From Patescibacteria group bacterium (lineage in GTDB: Bacteria; Patescibacteriota; Microgenomatia; UBA8517), in the NCBI GenBank assembly GCA_025057695.1, contig JANWVB010000018.1:1-7799 (forward strand): 7,799 nt of DNA, read 5' to 3'. Positions 1-6,912 of this stretch are shown here, piece by piece. Position 1 is the stretch's first letter; every line of letters begins with the position of its first letter. The notes under the pieces are model-generated. The model ran no database searches and had not been told where the DNA came from. It was given only the letters and a program-made list of their open reading frames with translations. Position numbers and translations under genes: made by a program.

Positions 1-882
1 AACTAGCTTATCAAAATTTCTTAAAGTGGATGTTCCTCCGCTCATAGCAATTCCTTTGTCTATTATATCTGCCGCCAATTCAGGTGGAGTATTTTCTAAA
101 ACTCCCTTCACTGCGCCAATGATTTGATGCAATACTGGTGTGATAGCCTCTGTAACATCGTTTGAACTAATTTTAACACTTTTTGGCAACCCAAAAACTA
201 AGTCTCTTCCTGATACTTCCATGTATTGTGTCTTTTCAAGAATAGTTGCTGATCCAATTTTTATTTTTACTTCTTCAGCTGTTTGATCACCTATGACTAT
301 GTTGTACTTTTTCTTTAGATAATCTTGGATTGCTTCATCTATTTTGTTGCCCGCAACACGCACGGATTTATGGGTAACAACAGCGCCAAGCGATATAACA
401 GCCGCTTCCGAACTACCACCACCTATATCAATTATCATGCTACCGCTTGGAGCAGAAACAGGAATACCTGCCCCAATTGCCGCCGCAAGCGGTTCGTCAA
501 AAAGATAAGCATGGGCCGCTCCGGCGGCAAGAGTTGCATCCAAGGCAGCTCGTCTTTCTACTTGTGTGCATCCGGCGGGAACACAAACCATGACATCAGG
601 TTTGAAAATCTCAAATCTTCTTAAAGCCTTTCTAATAAAATAAGCAAGCATCGCCTGTGTGACTTGATAGTCTGCAATAACTCCTTCTCTCATCGGACGA
701 CTTGCTATTAACACTTCAGGCGTTCTGCCTAACATCAATTTTGCTTCCTCTCCAATGGCAACAATACGATTGTCAACTGCCGATATAGCAACAACTGTAG
801 GTTCATTTGCTATAATCCCTTGTCCACTTACCCAAACCAATGTATTTGCAGTGCCCAGATCTATTGCGATTCTTTTCCTCAT
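1..882 (-). CDS. mreB: Rod shape-determining protein MreB, actin-like ATPase (3'-truncated by window edge)
   Basis: MreB is a bacterial actin homologue that forms membrane-bound filaments and guides lateral cell-wall synthesis. The window holds 294 residues. The phosphate-1 motif IDLGTANTLV is at residues 7-16, the FDEPLAAAIGAG stretch at 128-139, phosphate-2 IDIGGGSSE at 151-159, the family signature TAEEVKIKIGSA at 201-212, GRDLVFGLPK at 225-234 and the adenosine-site loop MSGGTSTLRNFD at 280-291. The last is less canonical than the usual TGGGALLRGLD. MreB is normally about 335-345 residues, so roughly 40-50 C-terminal residues lie off the left edge. The ATG at 882 is preceded in frame by a stop two codons upstream, so the start is secure. 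The N-terminus is short, lacking the amphipathic extension seen in E. coli MreB. There is no clear Shine-Dalgarno site. A promoter lies at 917-953. Family certain; role from family knowledge. Confidence 0.95.
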   Translation of the reverse strand, partial: MRKRIAIDLGTANTLVWVSGQGIIANEPTVVAISAVDNRIVAIGEEAKLMLGRTPEVLIASRPMREGVIADYQVTQAMLAYFIRKALRRFEIFKPDVMVCVPAGCTQVERRAALDATLAAGAAHAYLFDEPLAAAIGAGIPVSAPSGSMIIDIGGGSSEAAVISLGAVVTHKSVRVAGNKIDEAIQDYLKKKYNIVIGDQTAEEVKIKIGSATILEKTQYMEVSGRDLVFGLPKSVKISSNDVTEAITPVLHQIIGAVKGVLENTPPELAADIIDKGIAMSGGTSTLRNFDKLV

Positions 883-916
883 CCCAATTTATAAAATAAT
901 TTATAAAATCTTGATC

Positions 917-953
917 ATTATATGTGTATATCTCGCTAGCAACAAGAAGTCAA
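917..953 (-). promoter_or_regulatory. Sigma-70-type promoter(s) of mreB
   Basis: Read on the minus strand, two overlapping consensus-like pairs are visible. TTGACT (953-948) is followed after 17 bases by TATACA (930-925), and TTGTTG (945-940) is followed after 17 bases by a perfect TATAAT (922-917). Either would start transcription about 25-40 bases before the mreB ATG at 882. Spacing and -10 match are good; activity is inferred. Confidence 0.55.
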
Positions 954-983
954 ACTTAGAAATGCAATTAATAGATGTATAAC

Positions 984-1026
984 AAAAAACCAGCTGTCAT
1001 TATTAAAAATTAAAAAATTTGACAGC
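984..1026 (-). terminator. Intrinsic terminator of the 1068-1856 surface-protein gene
   Basis: On the minus strand GCTGTCA (1026-1020) pairs perfectly with TGACAGC (999-993) across an AT-rich 20-base loop, and a run of six T follows (989-984). It sits 42 bases after the TAG stop of the upstream gene and before the mreB promoter, so it would insulate mreB transcription from that gene. Confidence 0.6.
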
Positions 1027-1067
1027 AATTTAAAACAAAACTAGCTAGTTAAAAAACTTCTACAAGG

Positions 1068-1856
1068 CTAAAATATACGGACCAAATCAGAAGCAATCAG
1101 TCTCAATATAACTACGGAAAACAACAACATTAAAACCCCTGCGATAGAGGCAGCAATAAGTTCTTTGCCTGCTTGCAGCTTCCTAGGTTCACCAGTGGAA
1201 CTCATAATCATATAGCCGGCAACTATAATAAGTATCATCACTATCCCGCCACCAATACCAGCCGATACCAATAAAAAAACTGAAACCAAACCAATCACTC
1301 CTCCTCGCAAAAGCGGCAAACACCCTAAAGAAGTGAAAATACCCTCATCATTGGAGCACAAACTACTTACACTATCTATATCAGTTTGCATTTGTGGAGG
1401 ATCAACAAAACCGCTTCCAGCGATAACAGAAAAAACATTGCTCGAAGCTTTTCTGCCATATAATTCCTGGGCTTCAAATTTAACATCTATTTGACTACCG
1501 GGTGATGCGTTAGGGGAAATGAAGGCGCGTATTGTGATCTGAACATCTTTTCTGCGACTATGACTAATAGCGCAAGTTATCAATTGTTTCTCAATTTGAC
1601 ACGACCCAGAATCATTTGTATACGCCTCATAAGGAATAATTGCATTATCAAATTGACTGCTTAGTATATAAGACAAACCTTGTGTGCCATCATTTTTGGC
1701 AGTGATAATATAATTGAAAACTTCACCGCGATTGGGATTGGAATTATTAACATCAATTCCGATATCTAACCAAGGCACATTCGCATAAACAAAATTTGAT
1801 TGACAAAAAATAAAAGCAAGCAAACAAATGATTACGAAAAATCTTTTAACATTCAT
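1068..1856 (-). CDS. Secreted surface protein: Ig/DUF11-like domain plus C-terminal T4SS pilin-like transmembrane hairpin
   Basis: The 262-residue product starts with a signal peptide (residues 1-25, ending VYA). An all-beta extracellular domain (about 27-145) resembles DUF11/CARDB modules: a cysteine pair C86-x8-C95 is followed by an SPG turn at 118-120. A short linker with C167 and C179 leads to two hydrophobic helices (about 190-217 and 232-256) joined by the polar loop SSTGEPRKLQAGKEL. That loop plus the small-residue helices (GIGGGI, ASIAG) is typical of the TrbC/VirB2-like pilin family common in Patescibacteria. The same C-terminus occurs in the 4640-5971 gene, where AGKEL, LRLI and SD are conserved, so the two are paralogues. 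Here the hairpin probably anchors an exported domain; whether it polymerises as a pilin is unknown. It is followed by a terminator and diverges from the PEGA gene across 21 bases. No specific function is recognised. Confidence 0.75.
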   Translation of the reverse strand: MNVKRFFVIICLLAFIFCQSNFVYANVPWLDIGIDVNNSNPNRGEVFNYIITAKNDGTQGLSYILSSQFDNAIIPYEAYTNDSGSCQIEKQLITCAISHSRRKDVQITIRAFISPNASPGSQIDVKFEAQELYGRKASSNVFSVIAGSGFVDPPQMQTDIDSVSSLCSNDEGIFTSLGCLPLLRGGVIGLVSVFLLVSAGIGGGIVMILIIVAGYMIMSSTGEPRKLQAGKELIAASIAGVLMLLFSVVILRLIASDLVRIF

Positions 1857-1872
1857 TATAATTTACAGTATA
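1857..1872. promoter_or_regulatory. Back-to-back -10 elements between divergent envelope genes
   Basis: The 21-base gap between two divergent start codons contains TATAAT on the plus strand (1857-1862) and TATACT on the minus strand (1872-1867). Each -10 would place its transcript start only about 4-8 bases before its ATG, which implies leaderless or near-leaderless messages. Neither has a convincing -35 at the right spacing (the minus one has TTGGAT at 19 bases), so this is tentative. Confidence 0.3.
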
Positions 1873-1877
1873 TCAAC

Positions 1878-3182
1878 ATGATCATAAAAAAATCCAATAA
1901 GCGCAAAAAACTACAAAACAATAAACAACCTAATGCATGCGAATCAAATAAAAACACTGATCAATTTTTATTAAACAAGATTAGGTTTGTTATAAGTCTA
2001 ATCACTTTGGTTTTTGTTATTTCAACCGCAACAGTCGCATTTTTATATGCGAAAGGATTCAGAATTAGCCATGAAAGTGGCAAAATTATCCCAAGCGGGT
2101 TATTGGTGCTTAAATCAGTCCCAGATGGCGCGCAGATTATCATAGATGGGGAGCTAAAAACAGCCACAAACGCGACAATATCCCTAGAGAGCAAAGCTTA
2201 TGATGTAATCGTCAGAAAAGAAGGTTATTTTGATTGGAATAAGAGGCTAACTATCAAAGAACAGGAAGTCACAGAAGCCACAGCTTATTTATTTAAAACC
2301 GCTCCTTCTTTATCGGCAATTACTTTTACAGGCATATCAAAAGTTTTTCCAAGCAGAGATCTTACCAAAATTGCATACATCATCCCTCCAAGTTCTTCAC
2401 CTAGTCAAAACAAACAAACCGCTGGAATTTGGGTAATGGAAATGTTAAACTTGCCGCTTGGACTTTCCAGGGAACCAAAAAGAATCACTGACGGAAATCT
2501 GGAAAACGCAATTATTGAATGGTCGCCAGATCAATCCCAAGTTCTTGTGAAATTAAGCTCAAGCGCTTTTTTGCTTGACACCAATACTTTCACACCGCAA
2601 GAAAAGCGCATTAATATACAACCAACCATAAATGAACTTTACGCAAATTGGGAAAAGGTTAAAAAAGACAAAAATAATTCACAACTTGTCAAACTGCCTG
2701 AAGAAGTAAAAAGCATTTTATCAAAGAAGTCGCGAGATTTTATTTTCTCCCCTGATGAAAAAATGGTAATGTATATCGCAAGTGGTTCGGCAACAATACC
2801 AAATGATTTGCTAAAAAAACTTCCCGGATCTTCTACACAAACAGAAACTCGTGAATTATCTGATTCTAAAGTATATGTTTATGATTTAGTGGAAGATAAA
2901 AACTTTTTGATTGACGATGGAAGCGCAGAAACAGATCTTGGAACATTGCCCAACGCCAAAAGAAGACTAAGCTGGTTCCCAACATCAAGACACATTGTGA
3001 TCGCGGATATAAACAATATCTCGATAATCGACTACGACGGAACCAACAAGCAGTCAGTTTATTCAGGAGCGTACACCGCACCTCACGCATATCCCTCTGT
3101 AAGCACAGATAGACTTATAATACTTACTAATCTAGGAGCGTCAGGCTCACTACCCAATCTATACTCACTAAGTCTAAGGTAA
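1878..3182 (+). CDS. PEGA-domain membrane protein with beta-propeller-like extracellular part
   Basis: The 434-residue product has a basic cytoplasmic N-terminus (1-34), one transmembrane helix (about 35-57) and then a PEGA domain (about 72-141) with the signature stretch VPDGAQIIIDG followed by YDVIVRKEGYFDW. The remainder contains repeated beta strands of WD40/TolB-propeller style: FPSRDLTKIAYI (157-168), EWSPDQSQVLVKL (214-226), FSPDEKMVMYIA (290-301) and SWFPTSRHIVIAD (365-377). PEGA domains are found in exported surface proteins; a role in binding or scaffolding outside the membrane is inferred. An in-frame ATG at 1800 would add 26 residues but would overlap the divergent gene by 57 bases and add a low-complexity polar tail, so 1878 is preferred. 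No Shine-Dalgarno site is seen at either. The domain calls are by eye; the enzymatic role, if any, is unknown. Confidence 0.75.
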   Translation: MIIKKSNKRKKLQNNKQPNACESNKNTDQFLLNKIRFVISLITLVFVISTATVAFLYAKGFRISHESGKIIPSGLLVLKSVPDGAQIIIDGELKTATNATISLESKAYDVIVRKEGYFDWNKRLTIKEQEVTEATAYLFKTAPSLSAITFTGISKVFPSRDLTKIAYIIPPSSSPSQNKQTAGIWVMEMLNLPLGLSREPKRITDGNLENAIIEWSPDQSQVLVKLSSSAFLLDTNTFTPQEKRINIQPTINELYANWEKVKKDKNNSQLVKLPEEVKSILSKKSRDFIFSPDEKMVMYIASGSATIPNDLLKKLPGSSTQTETRELSDSKVYVYDLVEDKNFLIDDGSAETDLGTLPNAKRRLSWFPTSRHIVIADINNISIIDYDGTNKQSVYSGAYTAPHAYPSVSTDRLIILTNLGASGSLPNLYSLSLR

Positions 3183-3293
3183 AAAAAATTAATTCTCATA
3201 ATTTTTGTTATTTTGTTAACAGGTAACAATAATGCTAAAATTGCCTGAAATCGTCTTGAAAGTGTCTGAAACATAAATCAATAACAAATACCT

Positions 3294-3367
3294 GCTGCTG
3301 TAGCTCAATTGGATAGAGCAGTCCCGTCCTAAGGGAAAGGTTGGAGGTTCAACTCCTCCCAGTAGCA
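3294..3367 (+). tRNA. tRNA-Arg (anticodon CCU)
   Basis: A full cloverleaf folds. The acceptor stem is GCTGCTG (3294-3300) with CAGTAGC (3360-3366), with one G-U pair. The D stem is GCTC/GAGC around AATTGGATA, the anticodon stem is GTCCC/GGGAA with loop GTCCTAA, the variable loop has 5 bases, and the T stem is GGAGG/CCTCC with loop TTCAACT. Anticodon CCT (3328-3330) reads the arginine codon AGG. The outermost anticodon-stem pair (G27-A43) is a mismatch. The discriminator is A3367 and CCA is not encoded (CAA follows), so the 3' CCA must be added enzymatically. There is no intron. Confidence 0.93.
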
Positions 3368-3472
3368 CAAAATTTGGTTATTAGGAAAAATGTTCTCAGT
3401 ACCATTTACCGTAAGAATGCCTTCTATAGCTCAAATCAATTATTGTTAAAAACAGAATAATCAATCTATATA

Positions 3473-3501
3473 TTGCTACCCAAGCAAATATTTGATATAA
3501 T
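3473..3501 (+). promoter_or_regulatory. Promoter of the 81-residue gene, with a palindrome in its spacer
   Basis: TTGCTA (3473-3478) and a perfect TATAAT (3496-3501) are 17 bases apart, predicting a start near 3508 and a leader of about 50 bases. The spacer contains the perfect 10-base palindrome CAAATATTTG (3485-3494). A wider inverted repeat GCTCAAAT (3429-3436) / ATTTGAGC (3500-3507) brackets the region and overlaps the -10. This is the layout expected of a repressor operator, but operator function is an inference. The remainder of the 3370-3558 gap shows only a 6-base AT hairpin and no gene. Confidence 0.5.
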
Positions 3502-3558
3502 TTGAGCAACTAAAGGATTATGCCTTAAGACTTAAAAGTAGAAAGCAAATAAAAAAAT

Positions 3559-3804
3559 ATGGAAAGAATAAAACAACAACCAATAAGTAGACCTGAAAAA
3601 TGTGCTCCGTATATAGGCAGAGACGGAAACACATATTATGATCGCGAGGAGTTGCAAGAAGCCAACAGGGCTTATTGGCAAGCTTTGTGTCCTAAAATTC
3701 CAAAGTCACCATATGCAAGTCCTTGTCCTATTAGTCCTCAAAGTCCAACAAAGGAAGGGAAAGGGACTGCGGTTAATGATGTAATTAAAGAAACAATCAA
3801 ATAA
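3559..3804 (+). CDS. Small protein of unknown function (81 residues) with a Kazal-like GRDGNTYYDREELQEAN stretch
   Basis: The product is not recognised. It is hydrophilic, with no signal peptide or membrane segment. The first half contains GRDGNTYYDREELQEANRAYW (about residues 20-40), which resembles the G-x-DG-x-TY-x5-L-x2-A core of Kazal-type modules but lacks their cysteines apart from C15 and C44. The second half is rich in proline and serine (KIPKSPYASPCPISPQSP), probably disordered. Support for it being a gene: a good promoter at 3473-3501, ATG at 3559 and stop only 7 bases from the convergent rsmI stop, leaving almost no non-coding space. There is no Shine-Dalgarno site. It could be lineage-specific; there is no basis for a functional name. 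Confidence 0.55.
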   Translation: MERIKQQPISRPEKCAPYIGRDGNTYYDREELQEANRAYWQALCPKIPKSPYASPCPISPQSPTKEGKGTAVNDVIKETIK

Positions 3805-3811
3805 ATTCTCC

Positions 3812-4513
3812 CTATATTTGTCCCTTTAGCTTGGTAGTAATTTTTGCAATTACAGTTATTTCGCCTTTTATTTTCTTTTCTAGACGCAATTTAGCTAAGA
3901 CATAATTTATGTTTCCCCTAATTATCTCTTCAAACTTTTTGGTAAGTTCTCTGCCTACAATCACTTGAATATCCACACCAAATTGCGATCTTATAAATTC
4001 CAAAGTTTTAACTATTCTAAAAGGAGACTCGTAAAAAACTATAGGTATTTGGAAATTCTTAGCCAATTCAAGAAATCTTGTCTTTTTTTTCTTCGGGAAA
4101 AAACCAATAAACAAAAACTTGGACAAATTCCAACCAGCCACAGATATCAATGCTGTTATTGATGATGCTCCAGGAACCGGAATTATCTTTATTTCAGGAT
4201 CTTTATTTAAAATATAATCCACTAGTTCATTACCCGGATCCGAAATCCCGGGAGTGCCAGCATCAGTAACCAATGCCACACTTTTGCCTTCTAGAATATG
4301 TTTTAGAATTTCCTCTTTCTTGGCATCAAAACTATGCGCATGATAGCTTAAAATCTGTCTTTTTATACCATAATGGGAAAGCAATATATTTGTTTTTCTA
4401 GTATCCTCGGCATATAAAAAATCAACCTCTTTTATTATCTTTAAAGCTCTCAAGGTAATATCTTCCAAATTCCCAATCGGAGTGGCAACAACATAAATGG
4501 ATCCTAACATCAT
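3812..4513 (-). CDS. rsmI: 16S rRNA (cytidine1402-2'-O)-methyltransferase RsmI
   Basis: RsmI uses S-adenosylmethionine to 2'-O-methylate C1402 in the decoding centre of 16S rRNA, which tunes start-codon choice and fidelity. The 233-residue protein shows the tetrapyrrole-methylase fold signatures in order: VVATPIGNLEDITLRAL (8-24), AEDTRKT (35-41), SYHAHS (56-61), LVTDAGTPGISDPG (81-94), PVPGASSITALI (112-123), GFFPKKKK (137-144), FYESPFRI (160-167), GRELTKKFEE (187-196) and GEIT near the end. It stops right after the catalytic fold, about 50 residues shorter than the E. coli enzyme, so the small C-terminal domain is absent, as is common in reduced genomes. Two adjacent ATGs (4513 and 4510) are possible starts. 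It is divergent from the 4640 gene and convergent with the 81-residue gene. The family assignment is secure. Confidence 0.95.
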   Translation of the reverse strand: MMLGSIYVVATPIGNLEDITLRALKIIKEVDFLYAEDTRKTNILLSHYGIKRQILSYHAHSFDAKKEEILKHILEGKSVALVTDAGTPGISDPGNELVDYILNKDPEIKIIPVPGASSITALISVAGWNLSKFLFIGFFPKKKKTRFLELAKNFQIPIVFYESPFRIVKTLEFIRSQFGVDIQVIVGRELTKKFEEIIRGNINYVLAKLRLEKKIKGEITVIAKITTKLKGQI

Positions 4514-4639
4514 CTTTGCATTTTATATCCTAAATATGTTTCTTGCTAATCAAAAGTGTTTGGATATATATTTATGATAACAAAGAAGCGGCAAAACTCA
4601 TTTTTGTGTCTCTTTAATCTTTAAATATTTGTTTCTGTC

Positions 4640-5971
4640 ATGAAATTTAAAAATTGGTCAAGCCTAAAAGGGTTAATTTTAATAATAGTGTTTTTTTTGC
4701 TTTTTATTGCAAGCGTTAAACAATCAAAAGCGATAAATATATCCGTAACTAGCAACCCGCCAGCAAATTCCGTAATTACAACTGATACTGAAGTTTCAGT
4801 AACTGTAACTCTGACACGAGAAGAGTCAGAACTAGGTTTGCTAGACAGCGCATTAACTTACAGATTAGGGCTGTTACAAAACCCAAACATAATAATATTA
4901 GATCAATATCCAGACTGCGCGCCACGACCTGGAACAGTTGCATGTATGGACAGAACTCTTGGTCTTAACGGGATGAACTATGATCCATTGTTTAGATTTA
5001 GATTAAACAATACTGTCGCACCGGGCACTAACATAACAATTGTTCTAAGATTTATCACCCAAGATCCTAATAATGCCGCAGTAGAAAGAACCACAGATAT
5101 CCCCTTGAATTTTGTGGTTTCCCAAACCAGGCCATCATGTGAAACTAATCCCGCCAACGGAAACGCAAGGTGTTTCATGGGAAGTTCCTGCAATACCCCT
5201 CCATATACGGTACGACTCACAGGAGCAAACGCCCAATGTGGAACTTCGCAAGTGTGCTGTCAAAGACCACCAGATGAAGAATATGATTGCGACCAAACAA
5301 ACATTACAAGAATAACTTGTCAACAATTCAAGGCTTGCAGTAGACCGGGGACAGAAGTAAAATGCGCCGCGTCATGCGAATATGGATTCCAAGTAGCGCC
5401 AGTTGCTGGCCGTGGATGCGCAACAGGACTTAGGTGCTGTTTTAGAGAACCTGTCCCCAACAACGGTTGTGAATCTAATTACGGATCGTATCCTTATTCC
5501 GCGGAATGTCGTCCTTACTGTAGCGGCGACAAACCATTTTTAGTCAATACCGCTTTGCTACCAGGAGCCACTTGTCCGGGAAAAGACGGTATGCCCCAAG
5601 CCTGTTGTACAGCAACCAATCTTATTGACAATAGGTTGCCCAAAGAACTATGTGTATACGGCAATTATCCTGACGGCAGAGAGAAATTAGGCATACTAGT
5701 ACCTTTCGGACGTGGGTGCATACCTGCTTTGGCTGATATTACAGATCTCTCGACATTCATACTTTACTGGGGCGGCGGAATAGCGGGTTTTGTGTCCCTT
5801 TTACTGATTTCTTACTCAGGATTTCTAATAATGACATCCAAAGGAGACGCTGAAAAATTCCAAGCAGGCAAGGAATTGCTATCCGCCACAATAATTGGGC
5901 TTATCTTCCTGACTTTTTCTGCATTCTTACTAAGACTAATTATCTCTGATATTTTGGGTATAATTCGCTAA
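4640..5971 (+). CDS. Secreted cysteine-rich surface protein with C-terminal T4SS pilin-like transmembrane hairpin
   Basis: The 443-residue product has a signal peptide (1-31, ending SKA) and an Ig/DUF11-like beta domain (about 32-160) with C93-x8-C102 and an APGTNITIV strand near 127-135. Three cysteine-rich modules follow (about 167-207, 217-267 and 277-323), each ending in adjacent cysteines (VCC, RCC, ACC). A linker with C338 and C360 leads to two membrane helices (about 373-398 and 410-437) separated by the loop TSKGDAEKFQAGKEL. Its ends match the 1068-1856 gene closely, but it carries the cysteine modules as an extra block of about 170 residues. With more than 20 cysteines it must be exported and oxidised; the modules may bind ligands or stabilise an exposed stalk. 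It diverges from rsmI across 126 bases that show no strong promoter, and it converges on the channel gene, with stops 9 bases apart. Exact function unknown. Confidence 0.78.
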   Translation: MKFKNWSSLKGLILIIVFFLLFIASVKQSKAINISVTSNPPANSVITTDTEVSVTVTLTREESELGLLDSALTYRLGLLQNPNIIILDQYPDCAPRPGTVACMDRTLGLNGMNYDPLFRFRLNNTVAPGTNITIVLRFITQDPNNAAVERTTDIPLNFVVSQTRPSCETNPANGNARCFMGSSCNTPPYTVRLTGANAQCGTSQVCCQRPPDEEYDCDQTNITRITCQQFKACSRPGTEVKCAASCEYGFQVAPVAGRGCATGLRCCFREPVPNNGCESNYGSYPYSAECRPYCSGDKPFLVNTALLPGATCPGKDGMPQACCTATNLIDNRLPKELCVYGNYPDGREKLGILVPFGRGCIPALADITDLSTFILYWGGGIAGFVSLLLISYSGFLIMTSKGDAEKFQAGKELLSATIIGLIFLTFSAFLLRLIISDILGIIR

Positions 5972-5980
5972 TTAATTATT

Positions 5981-6844
5981 TTATTTTTTAACTTTTCTTT
6001 CAAAGCCTCTTTTTGATAAAAACTCAATTTTCTCAGCTATAACCTCCAACTGCAATTTTATATCTTTTAGTTCTTTACTTGTACTTTTGGCAATCTTTTT
6101 ATCAACCAGAATTTCCTGATCGATCTCCTTTTTTACATCTTCAAACCCATTCAAAATAGCTCCAATTAAAAGATTTAATATCACCATCGTGCCAATAAGT
6201 ATAAAGCTTACAAAATACAACCAGACAAAAAATCCCTCTCCTTGCGCTTCCATAATATCTGCCCAACCTTCAAGAGTCACAATCTGAAACAAAGTCATCA
6301 TTGCGGTATGCAAATTGCCAAAATTAGTTGGATCATTTGCTCCAAACATGGTATTTCCAATAATTGCGTAAACATAAAAATGTAAAAACAACAAAATTCC
6401 CACATAACCCATTGAAGGAATGCTATGCAAAAGCGCTCCTACAAGCATCCTCAAACGAGGTACCACCGTAATCAAACGCAAAATTCGCAATACTCTTGCA
6501 ATTCTCAAAACCGAAGCGTAGTTATAAAGACCGGGCACATAAAATATGGCAGTTACCACAAAATCAAACACATTCCAAGGAGATTTAAAAAATAGCCAGA
6601 AAGCTCTGCCATAAGAAACAATTCTGATAATTATTTCAAAAGTGAAAATAAACAGTATCAGAAAGTCAAAAGAATATATAATCGAATTAAAATCTTGATA
6701 TATGGATTGATAAGTTTTAGCGCCAGACAAAATTGCGGATAAAATTATTGTTAAGATTATAAAATTTTGGAACGTTTTTGATTCTGAAATAGACCTGCAG
6801 ATTTCAACTATTTTGGATCTGGATTTAAATTTGGCTTTTTGCAT
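5981..6844 (-). CDS. Voltage-gated cation channel, NaChBac/CavMr-type single-repeat six-helix subunit
   Basis: The 287-residue protein is a full-length bacterial voltage-gated channel subunit, expected to form a homotetramer in the inner membrane. S1 is at about 26-42, S2 at 55-75 (with conserved E70), S3 at 88-104 (D94), and S4 at 111-132 with gating arginines R114, R117, R120 and R123 in the three-residue rhythm. VPRLRMLVGALLHSIPSM links to S5 (about 145-166). The pore helix (178-189, MMTLFQIV) is followed by the filter TLEGWAD (190-196) with E192 lining the pore, and S6 at about 205-232 contains the NLLIGAI end seen in this family. The tail 236-280 is a charged helix that could form the usual four-stranded coiled coil. 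Glycine rather than serine in the filter resembles the calcium-selective channel CavMr and eukaryotic Cav repeats, so selectivity may be for calcium (inference). It is divergent from tRNA-Pro; its start has no Shine-Dalgarno site. Confidence 0.93.
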   Translation of the reverse strand: MQKAKFKSRSKIVEICRSISESKTFQNFIILTIILSAILSGAKTYQSIYQDFNSIIYSFDFLILFIFTFEIIIRIVSYGRAFWLFFKSPWNVFDFVVTAIFYVPGLYNYASVLRIARVLRILRLITVVPRLRMLVGALLHSIPSMGYVGILLFLHFYVYAIIGNTMFGANDPTNFGNLHTAMMTLFQIVTLEGWADIMEAQGEGFFVWLYFVSFILIGTMVILNLLIGAILNGFEDVKKEIDQEILVDKKIAKSTSKELKDIKLQLEVIAEKIEFLSKRGFERKVKK

Positions 6845-6858
6845 AAAATTCGCAACAA

Positions 6859-6890
6859 ATTATACAAAAAAATAAACCAAAAAGTATAAT
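6859..6890. promoter_or_regulatory. Divergent -10 elements between channel gene and tRNA-Pro
   Basis: A perfect TATAAT lies on the minus strand at 6864-6859, about 15 bases before the channel ATG, and another on the plus strand at 6885-6890, 22 bases before tRNA-Pro. Neither has a strong -35 at the standard spacing. The minus element would give a leader of only about 8 bases. Confidence 0.35.
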
Positions 6891-6912
6891 TTAGCTAATA
6901 TTAACTAACAAT

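Noticed and set aside
325..982. Plus-strand open frames (325-624 and 755-982) over the left end
   Set aside because: They are antisense to mreB (the second also runs over its promoter), with no family resemblance and no promoter or ribosome site of their own.
1800..1877. A 26-residue N-terminal extension of the PEGA protein
   Set aside because: It would overlap the divergent surface-protein gene by 57 bases and adds a polar low-complexity tail before a normal basic-plus-helix N-terminus. The ATG at 1878 is a better start.
3200..3232. Inverted repeat TTGTTA-ACAGG-TAACAA after the PEGA gene
   Set aside because: Stem is short and AT-only with no following T-run, so a terminator call is not justified.
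3390..3449. A 19-codon plus-strand frame between tRNA-Arg and the small gene
   Set aside because: Too short, no start signal, and it lies upstream of the promoter used by the next gene.
4978..5326. Overlapping open frames on both strands inside the cysteine-rich gene
   Set aside because: Shadow frames of the 4640-5971 gene; no start signals and no recognisable protein features.
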